In this document: positions 35,965 through 47,516 of the stretch, piece after piece
Layout of the letters: each line of letters begins with the position of its first letter
Numbering within the stretch: position 1 is the stretch's first letter
Source of the DNA: Copromyces sp. CBS 386.78
Lineage: Eukaryota; Ascomycota; Sordariomycetes; Sordariales; Sordariaceae
DNA length: 64,000 bases
Assembly: GCA_030685235.1 (NCBI GenBank)
Contig: MU839171.1
Coordinates: 1-64,000, forward strand
Direction: 5' to 3'
Notes under the pieces: generated by a model
Seen by the model: the letters and a program-made list of their open reading frames with translations, nothing else
What the model was told of the DNA's origin: nothing
Databases searched by the model: none
Position numbers and translations under genes: made by a program

Positions 35965-38456
35965 ATGGCGACCCCGACGGTAGGCTCCGAGCGAGCCACC
36001 ACGGTCTCCGGTGCCAACCCCCTTGGAGACGCGGCCCGGAGACGCAACGTTGCTCCTGTTACTCCTACTGTTATCCAAAAGCCCCAGCCCGAGGATAAGA
36101 AGAAGGCTCTGCTTCCGGTGAAGAAGGTCCGCAGCTATGCCTGTGCCCCCATCTTGCGCCTTGTCCATGCTAATTAACATCTGCACTCTAGGAGCAGAGC
36201 TTCCTCGATTCCATCGCGAGCCGGGAGTGGATCATTGCCCCTCTCGTATTCACGTTCCTTGCCTTCTTCACGCGTTTTTATAAGATTGGTCTCTCTCCCA
36301 TCGTGACATGGGACGAAGCCCAGTAAGCACATCTGTCTATCAAATCCCACAGATTTCGAGGCTAGCTAACACGATACAACGTACAGTTTCGGGAAGTTTG
36401 GTAGCCACTACCTCAAGCGCGAGTTCTACTTCGATGTCCACCCTCCTGCCGGGAAGCTCCTCGTTGGTCTGAGCGGATTGCTTGCTGGTTACAATGGATC
36501 TTTCGAGTTCAAGTCCGGCGAGACCTACCCCGAGGAAATCAACTACACATTCATGCGCCAGTTCAACGCTTTCTGGGGAGCCGTTTGCGTTCCCATGGCC
36601 TACTATACCGCCAAGGAGCTTCGCTTCAAGCTGCCTGCCGTCTGGCTCGTCACTCTGATGGTTCTCTGCGAGAACTCGTACACCACCATTAGCCGCTTCA
36701 TCCTCCTCGACTCTATGCTCCTCTTCGGTACCGTGGCCACCACGCTGTGCTGGGCCAAGTTCCATAACCTGCGCAACAAGAGCTTCACGCCTGCGTGGGC
36801 CATGTGGCTGTTCATGACTGGTCTCAGCATCGGCTTCGTCTGCAGTGTCAAGTGGGTTGGACTCTTCGTTACCGCTCTCGTCGGCCTCTACACCATTGAG
36901 GATCTCTGGAACAAGTTTGGCGATATCAAGATGCCCGTCAAGGTTCTGGCTGCCCATGTTGCCGCTCGCGTCGGCGGCCTCATCATCCTGCCCTTTGCGA
37001 TTTACCTTGTCAGCTTTGCCATCCACTTCATAGTTTTGACCAACTCCGGCCCCGGCGATGCCCAAATGCCCTCGCTCTTCCAGGCTAACCTGAAAGGCAC
37101 CGAGGTTGGCAGGGACAGCCCTCTGGAGCTTGCTCTCGGCTCTCGCGTGACCATCAAGAACATGGGCTATGGTGGTGGCCTGCTTCACAGTCACGTTCAG
37201 ACCTACCCCGAGGGCTCTAACCAACAACAGGTGACTTGCTATCACCACAAGGATTCCAACAACGACTGGTTCTTCTACCCCAACCGCAGGGAGCAGGCTT
37301 ATGATGAGAACTCTGACGAGATCCGTTACATTGGTGATGGCAGCACTGTTCGCCTTATCCATGCCCAGACCGGCCGCAACCTCCACTCCCACGAGATTCC
37401 CGCTCCCATGACTAAGAGCGACAAGGAGGTTTCTTGCTATGGCAACCTTACCGTTGGTGATGAGAAGGACCACTGGAAGATTGAGGTCGTCAAGGACACC
37501 AATTCTCGCGATCGCTCCAAGATCCGCACTCTCACCACTGCCTTTCGCTTGAAGCACGAGGTTTTGGGATGCTACCTCCGCGCTGGGACCGTTAACCTTC
37601 CTCAGTGGGGTTTCAAGCAGATCGAGACTACCTGCACCAAGACCAACAACCCCCGCGACACCTACACTCACTGGAACGTTGAGTCCCATACTAATCCCAA
37701 GCGTAAGTCTGCACCATAATTGAGGGTGGCTTTGTTCCTTTTGCTAACAGAAACTAGTTCCTCCTGCTGCGCCCGGTCAGTACAAGAACCAATTCTTCCA
37801 GGACTTCATTCACTTGGTACGTGTCTCCGTTTCCGTTCGCCTTCTGGAAGACCCTCTAATATGCGTGACAGAACGTTGCCATGATGACCTCGAACAATGC
37901 TCTTGTTCCCGATCCTGATAAGCAGGACGATTTGGCTTCCCAATGGTGGCAGTGGCCTATCCTCCACGTTGGCTTGAGAATGTGCAGCTGGGACGACAAG
38001 ACCGTCAAGTATTTCTTGCTTGGCAACCCTCTTGTCTACTGGGGCTCCACTGTCGGTCTCGGTGTCTTCGGTCTTCTCGTCGTTTGGTACACTCTCCGCT
38101 GGCAGCGTGGCTACAACGAGCTCGACCAGGACGGCATTGACCAAATCCACTACGCTGGAATCTACCCTGTCATCGGCTGGTTCCTTCATTACCTGCCTTT
38201 CATCGTCATGGGCCGTGTCACCTACGTTCATCATTACTACCCGGCGCTCTACTTCGCCATCCTCTCCTTCGGTTTCCTTGCTGACTGGTTCCTCAGAGCT
38301 AAGAGCAAGCTTACCCAGAGCATTGCCTTTGGCATCCTTTATGCGACGGTTATCGGTCTTTACATCTTCTTCATGCCCATTAGCTGGGGAATGGTTGGTC
38401 CGAACCAGCAGTACAAGTACATGAAGTGGTTCGACAACTGGAGGATCTCGGATTAA
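35965..38456 (+). CDS. PMT2: Dolichyl-phosphate-mannose-protein mannosyltransferase, PMT2 class
   Basis: Transfers mannose from dolichyl-phosphate-mannose to Ser/Thr of secretory proteins in the ER lumen; PMT2 enzymes normally pair with PMT1-type partners. Five exons: 35965-36126, 36192-36322, 36387-37702, 37758-37816, 37872-38456, giving 750 residues, the usual family length. The first donor could also be 36118 (nine bases shorter, same frame). Seen in the protein: a hydrophilic N-terminus; first membrane segment at about 70-84; the catalytic Asp-Glu pair in TWDEAHFGK (D95 E96); a string of membrane helices; three MIR repeats in the luminal loop (LHSH and W-rich motifs, about nt 37090-37690); and a C-terminal membrane block with HHYYPALYF. 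It ends 717 bp from the convergent Rab gene. Confidence 0.96.
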
Positions 38457-39173
38457 AGATGGTGATGGGGAAGTAAAGTACGGTCAGCCCCGTTCTCGGT
38501 TGGCGATCATCACTGCACCGGTTTTCCTTTAACTGGTGCTACACTACAGTGTACCAAATTCTGTGCATCTGCGTAGACAATGTCTCTTTTTCTTTCAGTC
38601 TGATCTAAAACAAAAAGAACGATGAGCTATAGAAAAAGGGAAACAATTGATTAGCGTGTCTCTGGAGGGTATTCGTCGCGAAAACTTACATTGTACGATT
38701 TGCGAGAGAGTGTCTTCTACGAAACATAGTGGGTTTCTTGATGTAATAGATCGGGACCATCAACGCTTCTTTGTTTGAGCATGTAGCAAGTCGACAAATA
38801 CGGTAAAACATGTCGACTAGCCATTTAGGCGTACCAATTAGAAGTTTATCATTCTGCATATCCCGACACTACTATCCGTTACCCCCATTGAGAATGCAAG
38901 TGTATAAATGGGTTTTCCAATTCATCTCAGTCGAACAGGACTCAACAAGGCGATACGCCATTACATCCATCCACATCTTCTTCCTTGCTTACTACGCTCT
39001 GGCATTCTTGTCCATTCTCTGTCGAATTATTATGACAGCCCGATTGTTATATCACCAACCCTTTTTTTCAATCCGCAGCATTTCGCATTTCGCATTCCAT
39101 GACGGTATCGCCTCGCTTATCATATATATGTTACTCGTCCCTCTTCCCCTCTACCATTCAAGTACCTCCCAGC
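38457..39173. other. Intergenic region between convergent PMT2 and Rab genes
   Basis: Contains the two 3' untranslated regions. A plus-strand frame at 38810-39265 overlaps the Rab stop and has no recognisable domain. Nothing else is supported. Confidence 0.7.
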
Positions 39174-40049
39174 TTAACAACACCCTCCATAGCCCCCCAC
39201 CTTGTCCCCCGTTAGTTTCACGTTTGTCCCTCCCCCGCCCCCTCCACCACCTAACCCAGCACTAGGTCCCTTCACGCCCGACCGCCTATCATTCAAATCA
39301 TACTTGCCGGCCTGAATATTCTGGTATATCCTCTCAGCGACCCTCATAAACGCCTTCTCGACGTTCTCTCCGCTCTTGGCGCTGGTCTCCACGTATTCCA
39401 GGACACCGTTCTTCCTTGCCCAATCTTCTGCCTCCGCCCGCGTCACCTCCCTCTTGTTTTGTCCGTCTCCCTCTTCATTTTGTTCTGTAAGATCGGCCTT
39501 GTTGCCCACGAGGATAACGACAATGTCCGGCTCAGCGATCGCCCGCAGGTCGTTCAGCCAATCGGTTACGTGCTCAAAGGTTTGTTTCCTGCTCAAGTCG
39601 AAGACGAGGAGGGCACCACTGGCGCCGCGGAAGTAAGAGCGGGTGACGGATTTGTAGGTTTCTTGGCCCGCGGTGTCCCAGAGGGAGAGTTTCATGTGTT
39701 TTTGGGGCGGCGGGGGTTCGCTAGTAGAGGGTTTGGCGGCTATTGGGGGCGGAGGGAGGCCGGAGGAGGAGGAGGAAGTTGTGGTGCCGTTTGGTATTGT
39801 TGTTGTTGGGTCTGTGGAATCTGTGGATGATGATGGGAGTGAAAGTTGCTGTTGTTGTTGTTCTTGGGAGTCGCTGTGTGGAGGACCGACGGGGACGATG
39901 CGCGAGCCGAATTCGACGCCGATGGTCACGTCGTGATGGGTGACGAAGCGGCCTTCGCAAAGCCGGATCGTGAGACTGGATTTACCGCAGCCTGAGTCGC
40001 CGATGCATACTAGCTTTGCGATGTAGTCCCAGGGTAGTGAGGACGACAT
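39174..40049 (-). CDS. Rab-family small GTPase (Rab4/Rab2-like) with low-complexity insertion
   Basis: A membrane-traffic GTPase of the Rab4/Rab2/Ypt4 type; the subfamily call rests on TIGVEFGSR after switch I. Intronless, 291 residues against about 210 for most Rabs. Seen: P-loop GDSGCGKS (17-24), switch I threonine T42, WDTAGQE (124-130), NKAD, an ETSAKSG motif, and a C-terminal Gly-rich tail ending in Cys-Cys, the geranylgeranylation site. The extra length is one insertion of about 60 residues (about 56-117), rich in Gln, Ser, Thr and Pro, between strands beta2 and beta3. The start at 40049 (MSSSLPWDY) was preferred over the in-frame ATG at 40133, because the P-loop then sits at the normal distance. 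Confidence 0.9.
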   Translation of the reverse strand: MSSSLPWDYIAKLVCIGDSGCGKSSLTIRLCEGRFVTHHDVTIGVEFGSRIVPVGPPHSDSQEQQQQQLSLPSSSTDSTDPTTTIPNGTTTSSSSSGLPPPPIAAKPSTSEPPPPQKHMKLSLWDTAGQETYKSVTRSYFRGASGALLVFDLSRKQTFEHVTDWLNDLRAIAEPDIVVILVGNKADLTEQNEEGDGQNKREVTRAEAEDWARKNGVLEYVETSAKSGENVEKAFMRVAERIYQNIQAGKYDLNDRRSGVKGPSAGLGGGGGGGGTNVKLTGDKVGGYGGCC

Positions 40050-42154
40050 TGTTGGTTCTGGTTGTGGGGGATTGTGGGATATCCTCTTGTCGAGTTGGCT
40101 ACTAGGACGTTGATGGATGGTGGGTGGTAGCAAATTGGTGATGATGATAATGGAGGAGAAACCTCCAGATTATGGTTGAGGGTAGTATTAATGCTTCTTC
40201 TCGATGACGGACTGGACTGGGCCTTGCTTGGTGTTTGCCGTTTCGAGCTGCGCAGACTACCCTGGGTAACCGAGCGGGAGTTTGCAAGGGGTTCGCTCGT
40301 CAGGAGATCAGGTGAGGTGATGGATTGCACAGAGCTATCCCGGGATAGGCAGTGGATGTGGCTCCCTGTTATATAAGAAGTCGGCGGCTTGGACGGTGTC
40401 TGTTGGGACTGGGTTGACTGCTTGGTTGATCGATGATGATATGGCCAGGTACCACCGAGGCTGGCGAGAGGGGAATGGACCAAAGACCCTTTTCGCTTAG
40501 AAAGTGATTGCCCAGACCGTTTCTGACGACAATACAACGCAAAGAGGTGATGGTTGTACTTGTAGCTGGCTGGTTGGACGTCGTTCAGAGTACCGATGAG
40601 GACTAGACTCGGAAGAGAAAAGATAAAAGCAGGATGTGTGTGTGTGGACAAGGTGGTAGATGTTGATTCGTCGCGAGCTGAGAACTGATATACCGTAGTC
40701 AGAGTTTGATGATGTTGGATTGCGGTGGAGGATGGACGCCTAGTGTAGAGCGATACTTGTGAAGAAGTCGCTGCAGGAACTTGGCTGCGTGAACGATGAA
40801 CGCTGAATGGAGGACAGGCTGACACCTCACGGCGAGAAGCTGTCGGTCGGGGTGGGAGCTTACCGATCCAGCCAATGGCAGACGGCCGGTTGCAGTGGAT
40901 CACCTGGTCTGGGCTCGCGGTGGCATCGGGTGTTATCAGTGACGCAACCTAAGTGAACGATAACAGACACTGTCCACATTCCATCCCGTTCAGAAAACGA
41001 TGTCATGGGGCATCATCCTCTTTTGATAAAGACTTATACATGGTGACAGAGTGGACAAAGGATCAAGCCTCACGAGGGTGCCAGCAGGTGAGATACACAC
41101 GTTTAGCACAATTGGATCCTTTGGCCCCCTCCATCACTTTCCATTGTCTCCCGGTGTGGCTGTTGTGCACTCTGACTGCCGAACAGCATTCTCAAAAGGT
41201 TGAATCATGATTCGATGAAGCCAATGCTGTGTTTCTTTAAAGTGTATAAAAGGAGCAAACATCCGGCAGGCACCACCGAATGTCGTTATTTGCGGAGCTT
41301 CAAGCTGCCTGCCTTCTAACTCTCCTTCTGTTGATGTACCCATCAGGGTTCCTACCCTGCATCTAGAAAAGATGTGAGGGTTCAAGTTGGTTGGCTGGTA
41401 GAGAAGTGCCCGGTGGTTGGTGGTTTGCCCGTTGATCACGGCAGGCGGACTGGACCTCAGGCTCCCAGCCCGGGGTTGTCGCGTGCAGTGTGGGTGAGTG
41501 GCCGGGCGGTCAGGTCGTTGTTAGTTGTTACACAGTGGACACCCGATCCCTTGTCTGCCTGTTTCCCGACTTCCATTGTACAGCCGTACCCTACGACTAC
41601 TGAATCTTATCAGCACCTCAGCCATCTAGATTCCCTTGTTGTTAGTTTTGTTTCGTCCTCTTCATCCTCTTTCTGGTTCGCTCTCGTATATCTCCATGCC
41701 CTGATGCACATGGCCCGCATGCTCTTAGGATTATCCAGTTAATTCACGTTGCCTGGGGCCGCCTTGTTTATCCTTTCCTCTGCACGAAGCAGACGGAAGC
41801 CTGAAGTGCCAAACATCCGACTCTCTGAACCCCCTCCACCGGTTAGGCCCTGGCAACAAGCGTCTTGTTAGCAGAACAGAGTCATCCCGTCTAACAAATC
41901 CCACGCCATCGCATACCAGTAGCACCTTTGACCATCTCAAGAAAATACAAGCTGGAATCATCCTTACACCGACGTCTCCAACTCGGCCGCATCGCTCCGA
42001 TCACCAACTGGCGTCCGTCTGCCGTCATCAGCTACGCATCATCCGCCGTGGTCCCACACCGCCGACTAACACCAAGAGGCACTATACCGAACGACCTCAC
42101 TTGAGTTGCAACAATCTTCTCAAAACAGCTTTCGGGGGCGTGGGATAGACCGCC
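40050..42154. other. Long divergent intergenic region between Rab and choline-transporter-like genes
   Basis: About 2.1 kb with no supported gene. The minus-strand frame 40010-40903 overlaps the Rab start in another frame and is Ser/Pro/Thr/His-rich without a domain; it is most likely leader sequence. A TATAAAAGG motif lies at 41245-41253 on the plus strand. The plus-strand frame 41374-41742 shows no family resemblance. Confidence 0.6.
41245..41253 (+). promoter_or_regulatory. TATA-box-like motif
   Basis: TATAAAAGG is a strong core-promoter match in otherwise mixed sequence. The next supported start codon on this strand is 900 bp downstream (choline-transporter-like gene), so it would imply a long leader or an unannotated transcript. 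Confidence 0.3.
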
Positions 42155-44520
42155 ATGTTCTCAGAATGTGCGTATCTCCATGTCCACCTCCCGACCTTGC
42201 TTTTCAATCGATGCTTGCCCTCAAGTCTCTTCCATACTAACAGGTAATAACAGATGCGTCAAAGTTCCTGTCCCAGTCACAATCACGATTGTCCAGCTTT
42301 GCCGGGCAAGATAACAACGACCGGCCTTCGTCTCGGCAACAAGGGGGCTGGACCGGCAGAGGCAGAGGACTGAGTGGGCGCTCCTACTACAGAGGAGCCG
42401 CAGGCAACCCCTACCAACCGGCGGCTGGCTCTCGCTTTGGTACCCTTGCCGGATTCGGGTCTCGATACGCACAGGATGCGCCGCTGTTTCAAGCCACTGT
42501 TGAGCAAGAGGAGGAGGAGGAAGACGACCGGGAGGCTGCAGATCTGTTTGCTTTGCAACGCTCCCGTCGCGTGATACCTGCCACCCGGTTGGAGGATAGC
42601 ACCGAAGCCGAGGACGATGGAAGTGCTTCGCTAGAGAGGAGTCGGGGCTACCAAGACGCACTCGGATCTCGCCTCCACGGCATCAGAAGCAGCTGGAACG
42701 ATTCGACAAGCTTGCCCAAGCGTGAACACGATCGCCGACAAGGAGGGAGCAAGTTATTTGGGAAGCACAAGCGCCAAAGTTCAGACGAGGATGACAGCAC
42801 TAAGGGTGCCATGGAAGACGTCGGACTGCAGTCAACAATTGCCGAGGATGATGATGACCCGCCAGAGGACCTCTTGGGCGAGGCTTCTATGGGCAGCTCC
42901 CCACCGGCTTTCCAGAAATTCAAGTCACAGCCGGCACCGAAGAGGTATTCGTCCAGGAGGGGCTCAATGCAGGATTCAGAAGCGGGGTTGTTGCAAGAGT
43001 CTCGAAGGTCCTTCGAGGGTGGAATGCCACCAGACGCCGGGCTGACCACACCAGCACACGTTTCTGATGGTGAAATATTCGTCCACGACCCCTTCTTCGC
43101 CTACATCTTCTTGATTGCTTTGGCCTCCTTATTCGCCACGTTTGTGCTGGTTTACCTTCACACAAGCGGGAAGCGGCCACTCGGCGACACCATCTATAAC
43201 ACCATAACCAGGTCATTCCACTTGCTAGCTGTCGACACCTTGGTATCGATGATCGTTGCTTTCGTCTGGTTGGCAACGTTGCGAGCGTACATCAGGCCAC
43301 TGGTTTACTTGATTTTGGTGTCTGTGCCCGTCATCATGACCGCTTTCTCTTTGTATCCCTTGGTCTTGAGTTTCCGGTCTACCAGCGGAAGTACGCGAGC
43401 GCAGGATACGGTTATGAGGTGGGCTTCCACCGTCCCAGCTGCTGCGGCAGTGGTCTGGATATACATGGTCTTCAAGAGCCGTTCTGCGATCAGATCGGCA
43501 ATTAATATCCTGGAGTTCTCGAGTCGTATTCTTGCGGCGAATTCGCCGTTGATGTTGGTTGGTGTAGGATGCCTGGCAACGGTAGTACTCTGGACCTGGG
43601 TTTGGTTACTCATGTTTACCAGAGTCTTCCTGGGTGGGAGTTTCTCCAGCTACCTATCGCGCTTTATCATCAGTGCGTCTAGCTGGTGGCTAGGCATCTA
43701 CTTTGTTCTTATGTATATCTGGACTTTGTCGATTATCTCCGGCATCCAACGAGCCACCACTGCGGCGACGGTATCCCAATGGTACTTTCATCGCAACGCA
43801 GTCCCAGCAGCATCATCCAAGGACGTCGTCTCCGCCGCCCTGGGTCACGCTCTCAGCACCATCTTTGGCACTATTAGCATGTCAACATTAATAGCACTGG
43901 GCATTCGTCTTCCTCTTCTCATATTACCCTCTCGCGCCGCAAACATTCTCAGCATGTTTGTTTACTCGTTCGTTCCTACACCGATCGCAGCTCTTACGAA
44001 CCCGTTGACTCTTACATACGCCGCCATTCATTCGGAGTCCCTCGCAGTTGCTTCGCGAGGCCTCAGCCGGATGGATTTCCTTGCCCCTCAGCGGCCAACC
44101 ACGACGCTTACGCCAGTCGCTCTTCGATCCGACACCCACAACTCCCCACTCCTGCCATATCGGCTGGCTAAGCTTATCCTGCATGCTACGCGGTTCATCA
44201 TGGCCATCGCGCTCGGCTTCGCGGGATGGGTGATGACGGCTCGACAGCTGACGGTTGAGCGTCCCGATGGGAGCATGGGACTTAAGGGGAGCGCGTACGC
44301 CTATGTTGTGGGTATGGTTGCCAGCTTTATCGGATGGGGCATCCTTGGTGCAATGGAGGGTATCCTAAGCGGCATTGTTGATGCCGTTGTCATCTGCTAC
44401 GGTAGCGAAAGGGCAATGGCCTCGGGCGGTTACTGTATGGAGGCCGCGCAGCTGTTTGGTACTTTCAATGGGTCGTATGGTAGGGGTAGAGATGAAGAGG
44501 ACCGCCGTGAGGTTTACTAG
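42155..44520 (+). CDS. Choline transporter-like (CTL/PNS1-type) multi-pass membrane protein
   Basis: A member of the plasma-membrane choline-transporter-like family (PF04515; yeast Pns1, fission yeast Ctl1). The substrate is not established for fungal members. Two exons: 42155-42167 (13 nt, encoding MFSE plus one base) and 42254-44520; the 86-nt intron has GTGCGT...CAG ends. The short first exon is supported because it restores an ATG and reads MFSEYASKFLSQSQSRL, a typical start of this family. The protein has 759 residues: a hydrophilic, acidic and Arg/Ser-rich N-terminal half (about 1-270), then about ten hydrophobic segments (from nt 43090), including the conserved C-terminal block with AVVICYGSERA. 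It is divergent from the Rab gene. Confidence 0.92.
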
Positions 44521-45933
44521 CGGTCTAGGCCTGACGAGTGGCACACCCCATGGAATGGAGGCTTGGGATTTGAATAATGATGGAATGAAATGATATGGAC
44601 GGATTATGATGGGATGGTTTGCTTTGATTCATTTCGGGACTTTACAACTCGTCCAAAGCGCAGAGGATGTGAGACAGAAAGGGTTGCAGAGACTGCACAG
44701 GTATTGCTTTTTGTTGGGTCTTTTCTGCGTTACCGAGCATACATACTGGAGTAGAGGATATTGGCCCAAACTGCATTGTTATGGTGACCAAAGGGGGTAA
44801 CCATGGTTTATAGATAGGTAGTGTCAGGAGACCGAGCAAGATAGGTTGATCGAGTTGATTGAAGCTGGCTTTGGGTTAGGGTTAATGACCGAGACATGGC
44901 GACTACATTTAAAGTAAAGAGCCAGCTCAGGACGATTAAGGCGAGGCTCTCACTCGAATGAGAATTGCACAGCCTCCTTGATGCTATCCGATGCTCTTGT
45001 CAAGTCCATGTGTAGTGGTATCGACTTGATCACATGGCAGGACATAACATCGTCCGAACATGACCATGGGCGGCCTCAATTCCCGGCGACAAGAAAGCGT
45101 GTGACAAATATTGCAATTCAGCGAGCCAGGGAAATCATACTGGAATTATACAGTTCCGACTTGACGCTCGCCACCTATAGTGGCTGATTGATCAAGTACT
45201 AGAGGTTGTTCCCCGGAACTCCAGACAGCCGATGCCGGGGTTCGCGGAGTTAACGACTCCCTCATTGCAGTACATATTAGTCTATGCTGCTGAATCATCA
45301 CGATACCTTGCCAACCCGAACCCCTCATTAATGGGGCTGTGCATTTTACGGCTTGGTAGAAGTAGATTTCCTGAGCTCTCCCGTCGCTTCTACGCTCGCT
45401 TGAGTGGTTTTGGTATCCGCTGTTGCCTCTATCGCTGTCTGATATTCCCGGCGAGTCGTTCGCAATCGCCAGTCTTGGCATCGCATCCGCAGTTTACATC
45501 ATACGTCTACTTTCAGTCGCAACGCCACGCCCGTAACCTAGATCCCTACGCAGTGTGCCTTAATAACCCCAACCTTTGCAATACCAAATCTGTCGTCTTG
45601 ATAATCTTCATCCTAGAATATTTATCTTGCACCTGTTGGACTTGGCGCAATTCTACCACACTACCTGGTTGTTACCGCAGATAGGTACCAAGAGTACCTA
45701 TATAAACCAACCCAACCCGCTTTGAAACCCGTCTCTTACACGAACGACCTTTACAAACTCTTGTACCCCTCCTTCGTCATCCACCTTTCTTTTCCTGCCT
45801 GCCTCACCCGACATTCGATCAAGTCATACGAAGCCAGATCTCCTTATTTGACGACTTCATTCCTCGACCTTTGAAATCTTCATCACCACTTGATCAACCT
45901 ACCCTCAAACAAACACCAGCAAAGTCCGTTCGA
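44521..45933. other. Intergenic region between CTL-like and WW-domain genes
   Basis: No supported gene in 1.4 kb. Frames at 44978-45187 and 45232-45684 have no recognisable content. A short telomere-like GGGTTAGGGTTA lies at 44873-44884. A TATA box for the WW gene lies at 45699-45706, followed by a pyrimidine-rich leader. Confidence 0.6.
45699..45706 (+). promoter_or_regulatory. Probable TATA box of the WW-domain gene
   Basis: TATATAAA lies 228 bp before the start codon at 45934, followed by a C/T-rich tract. Position and context suit a core promoter with a leader of about 200 nt. Confidence 0.5.
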
Positions 45934-47049
45934 ATGGCCGACTTCGTTGCTCCTCCTCCCGGTCCTCCCCCGCCCAAGGTTCCCGAGGGTTGGGTGGCAC
46001 GATGGAACGACCAGTACAAAGAATGGTTAGTCTACGCTCGTTACCCGTCGTTGTCCGTCCATCCATTTGGGAGACCCTTCATGCCCATCAACAACCGCAC
46101 CACGTCATCACTAACACCATCACCTCTCCCTCACCAGGTTCTACGTCAACACCTACACCAAAAAGTCCCAATGGGAGAAGCCCACCGAGCCCGCCGTCCC
46201 TCCCCGCGATGAATTCGCCCCTGCCGGCCCCCCTCCCTCTTACTCGGCCGGCGACAGCAAGCCCGTAAGCGACAGCAAGACCAGTCACAACAACAACCCC
46301 TACGACAACCCCTCCAACCGCGCCGGCGGCTCTCATTCGTACGAAGACGAAGACGCCCGTCTAGCCCGCCAGCTTCAAGCCGAAGAGGACGCTCGCGCCG
46401 CCGCGGCAGCTAATCAGCGCGCTCATACCCCTTCCGGTCCCGGTCAACAGTCGTCCTCGCCATTCCCTTCGCAACTACCGCCTCGTCCTGATGCGAACGA
46501 CCGCGGCAGCGGATCTAAGGGGTCCTTCCTCGGCAAGATCTTTGGCGCGGCGGGTAAGGTTAAACCCTCCGGAGGATCTTCGTCTCACGGCTACGGCGGC
46601 GGCGGTTACCCAGCTCAGGGTCATTCGCCCGCTCCTTACGGCCAGCAACAGCCGATGTACGGCCAACAGGGACCACCTGTTGGATACGGTGGTTATCCCC
46701 AGCAGGGTGGATATGGAGGATACCCCCCTCAACAAGGATATGCTCCCCAGCAAGGCTATTACCAGCAGCAACAGGCCTACGGCCGTCCCGGTAGGAGCGG
46801 TGGCGGCGGCGGCGGCATGGGCATGATGGGCGGCGCGGCGCTGGGTTTGGGTGCGGGTGTGCTTGGTGGTGCACTGATTGCTGATGCGGTGAATGATCAT
46901 GACCAGGAGATTTATCAGGATGGGTATAGTAAGTTTGATCCCTTTCACTGTGCGGGAACTACGGGGTTATTGTGCAGATGCTAACGGATCCGCGGACAGA
47001 TGATGGTAATGATGGTGGTGATATGGACTTTGGTGGTGATGATTTCTAA
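45934..47049 (+). CDS. WW-domain protein with Gly/Tyr/Gln-rich region
   Basis: A small protein of unknown function, found widely in filamentous fungi. Three exons: 45934-46025, 46138-46928, 47000-47049; 310 residues. Intron 1 (112 nt, GTTAGT...CAG, branch CTAAC) splits the WW domain, whose two tryptophans (VPEGW..., SQWEKP) are about 25 residues apart near positions 15-45; WW domains bind proline-rich peptides. The N-terminus itself is proline-rich. Then come an Ala/Glu-rich segment (about 130-150), a short FLGKIFG segment, a prion-like Gly/Tyr/Gln/Pro repeat region (about 205-265), a Gly/Ala-rich hydrophobic stretch (about 270-290) and an acidic Asp/Gly tail ending GGDDF. For intron 2 the later acceptor (46999) was chosen because it follows a GCTAAC branch site and gives the tail; the earlier CAG leads to a quick stop. 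Confidence 0.85.
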
Positions 47050-47516
47050 ACCCGCCTTCTCGCTGCCTCGCTCGCCTAGAGCACAAATCGAGTTCAAGAC
47101 GGAGTTTCAGCAGTATGGCTTTAGAGAGTTTTCGGCTGCGCTAGGAGATACTGCATATTCTTATTTGCAGTGGTCTTAGTTTCTTTTCTTTTCTTGACGA
47201 CGTCCTGATGATAACGGGTTTGGTTTGGCGTCTTTGCATGGAATTGGCCTGGGAAACTACTACTATGGGAGAGCTAGGACATGACTTTTTTTCTACTAAG
47301 CCTAGGACGAGCGAATGGGATACGTATTTCAAATAATTGCCGTGAATTTCGCAAGTCATCGTCTCAGCCTGCTAGTGACACCTACAGTAGTAGTTCACAT
47401 GGTCTATATGACGTTGGTTAGTTGATATGTGCAAGACGTTGATTTGGTGATTATCAAAGGCTCCATTAACAAGCATTTCATATACCAGTAACCAGCTTTT
47501 GTCTAGCCTGTTCTTC
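47050..47516. other. Intergenic region between convergent WW-domain and USO1 genes
   Basis: 467 bp holding both 3' untranslated regions. Nothing else is seen. Confidence 0.7.

Noticed and set aside
36340..37689. 449-codon open frame on the minus strand opposite PMT2 exon 3
   Set aside because: It lies wholly antisense to a well-supported exon and has no domain; strong codon bias (C/G at third positions) keeps the opposite strand open.
38810..39265. 151-codon plus-strand frame between PMT2 and the Rab gene
   Set aside because: It overlaps the Rab stop codon, lies in 3' untranslated sequence and resembles nothing known.
39680..39890. The Rab insertion as an unrecognised intron
   Set aside because: The reading frame stays open throughout. 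The only candidate donors (GTCGGT-like) are weak and no branch/acceptor pair restores a normal Rab spacing convincingly; kept as coding, with a check proposed.
40010..40903. 297-codon minus-strand frame overlapping the Rab start
   Set aside because: It is out of frame with the Rab gene, low in complexity (Ser, Thr, Pro, His) and without any family motif. It is best read as leader/promoter DNA.
45232..45684. 150-codon plus-strand frame before the WW-domain gene
   Set aside because: No family resemblance; it ends just before the probable TATA box of the next gene.
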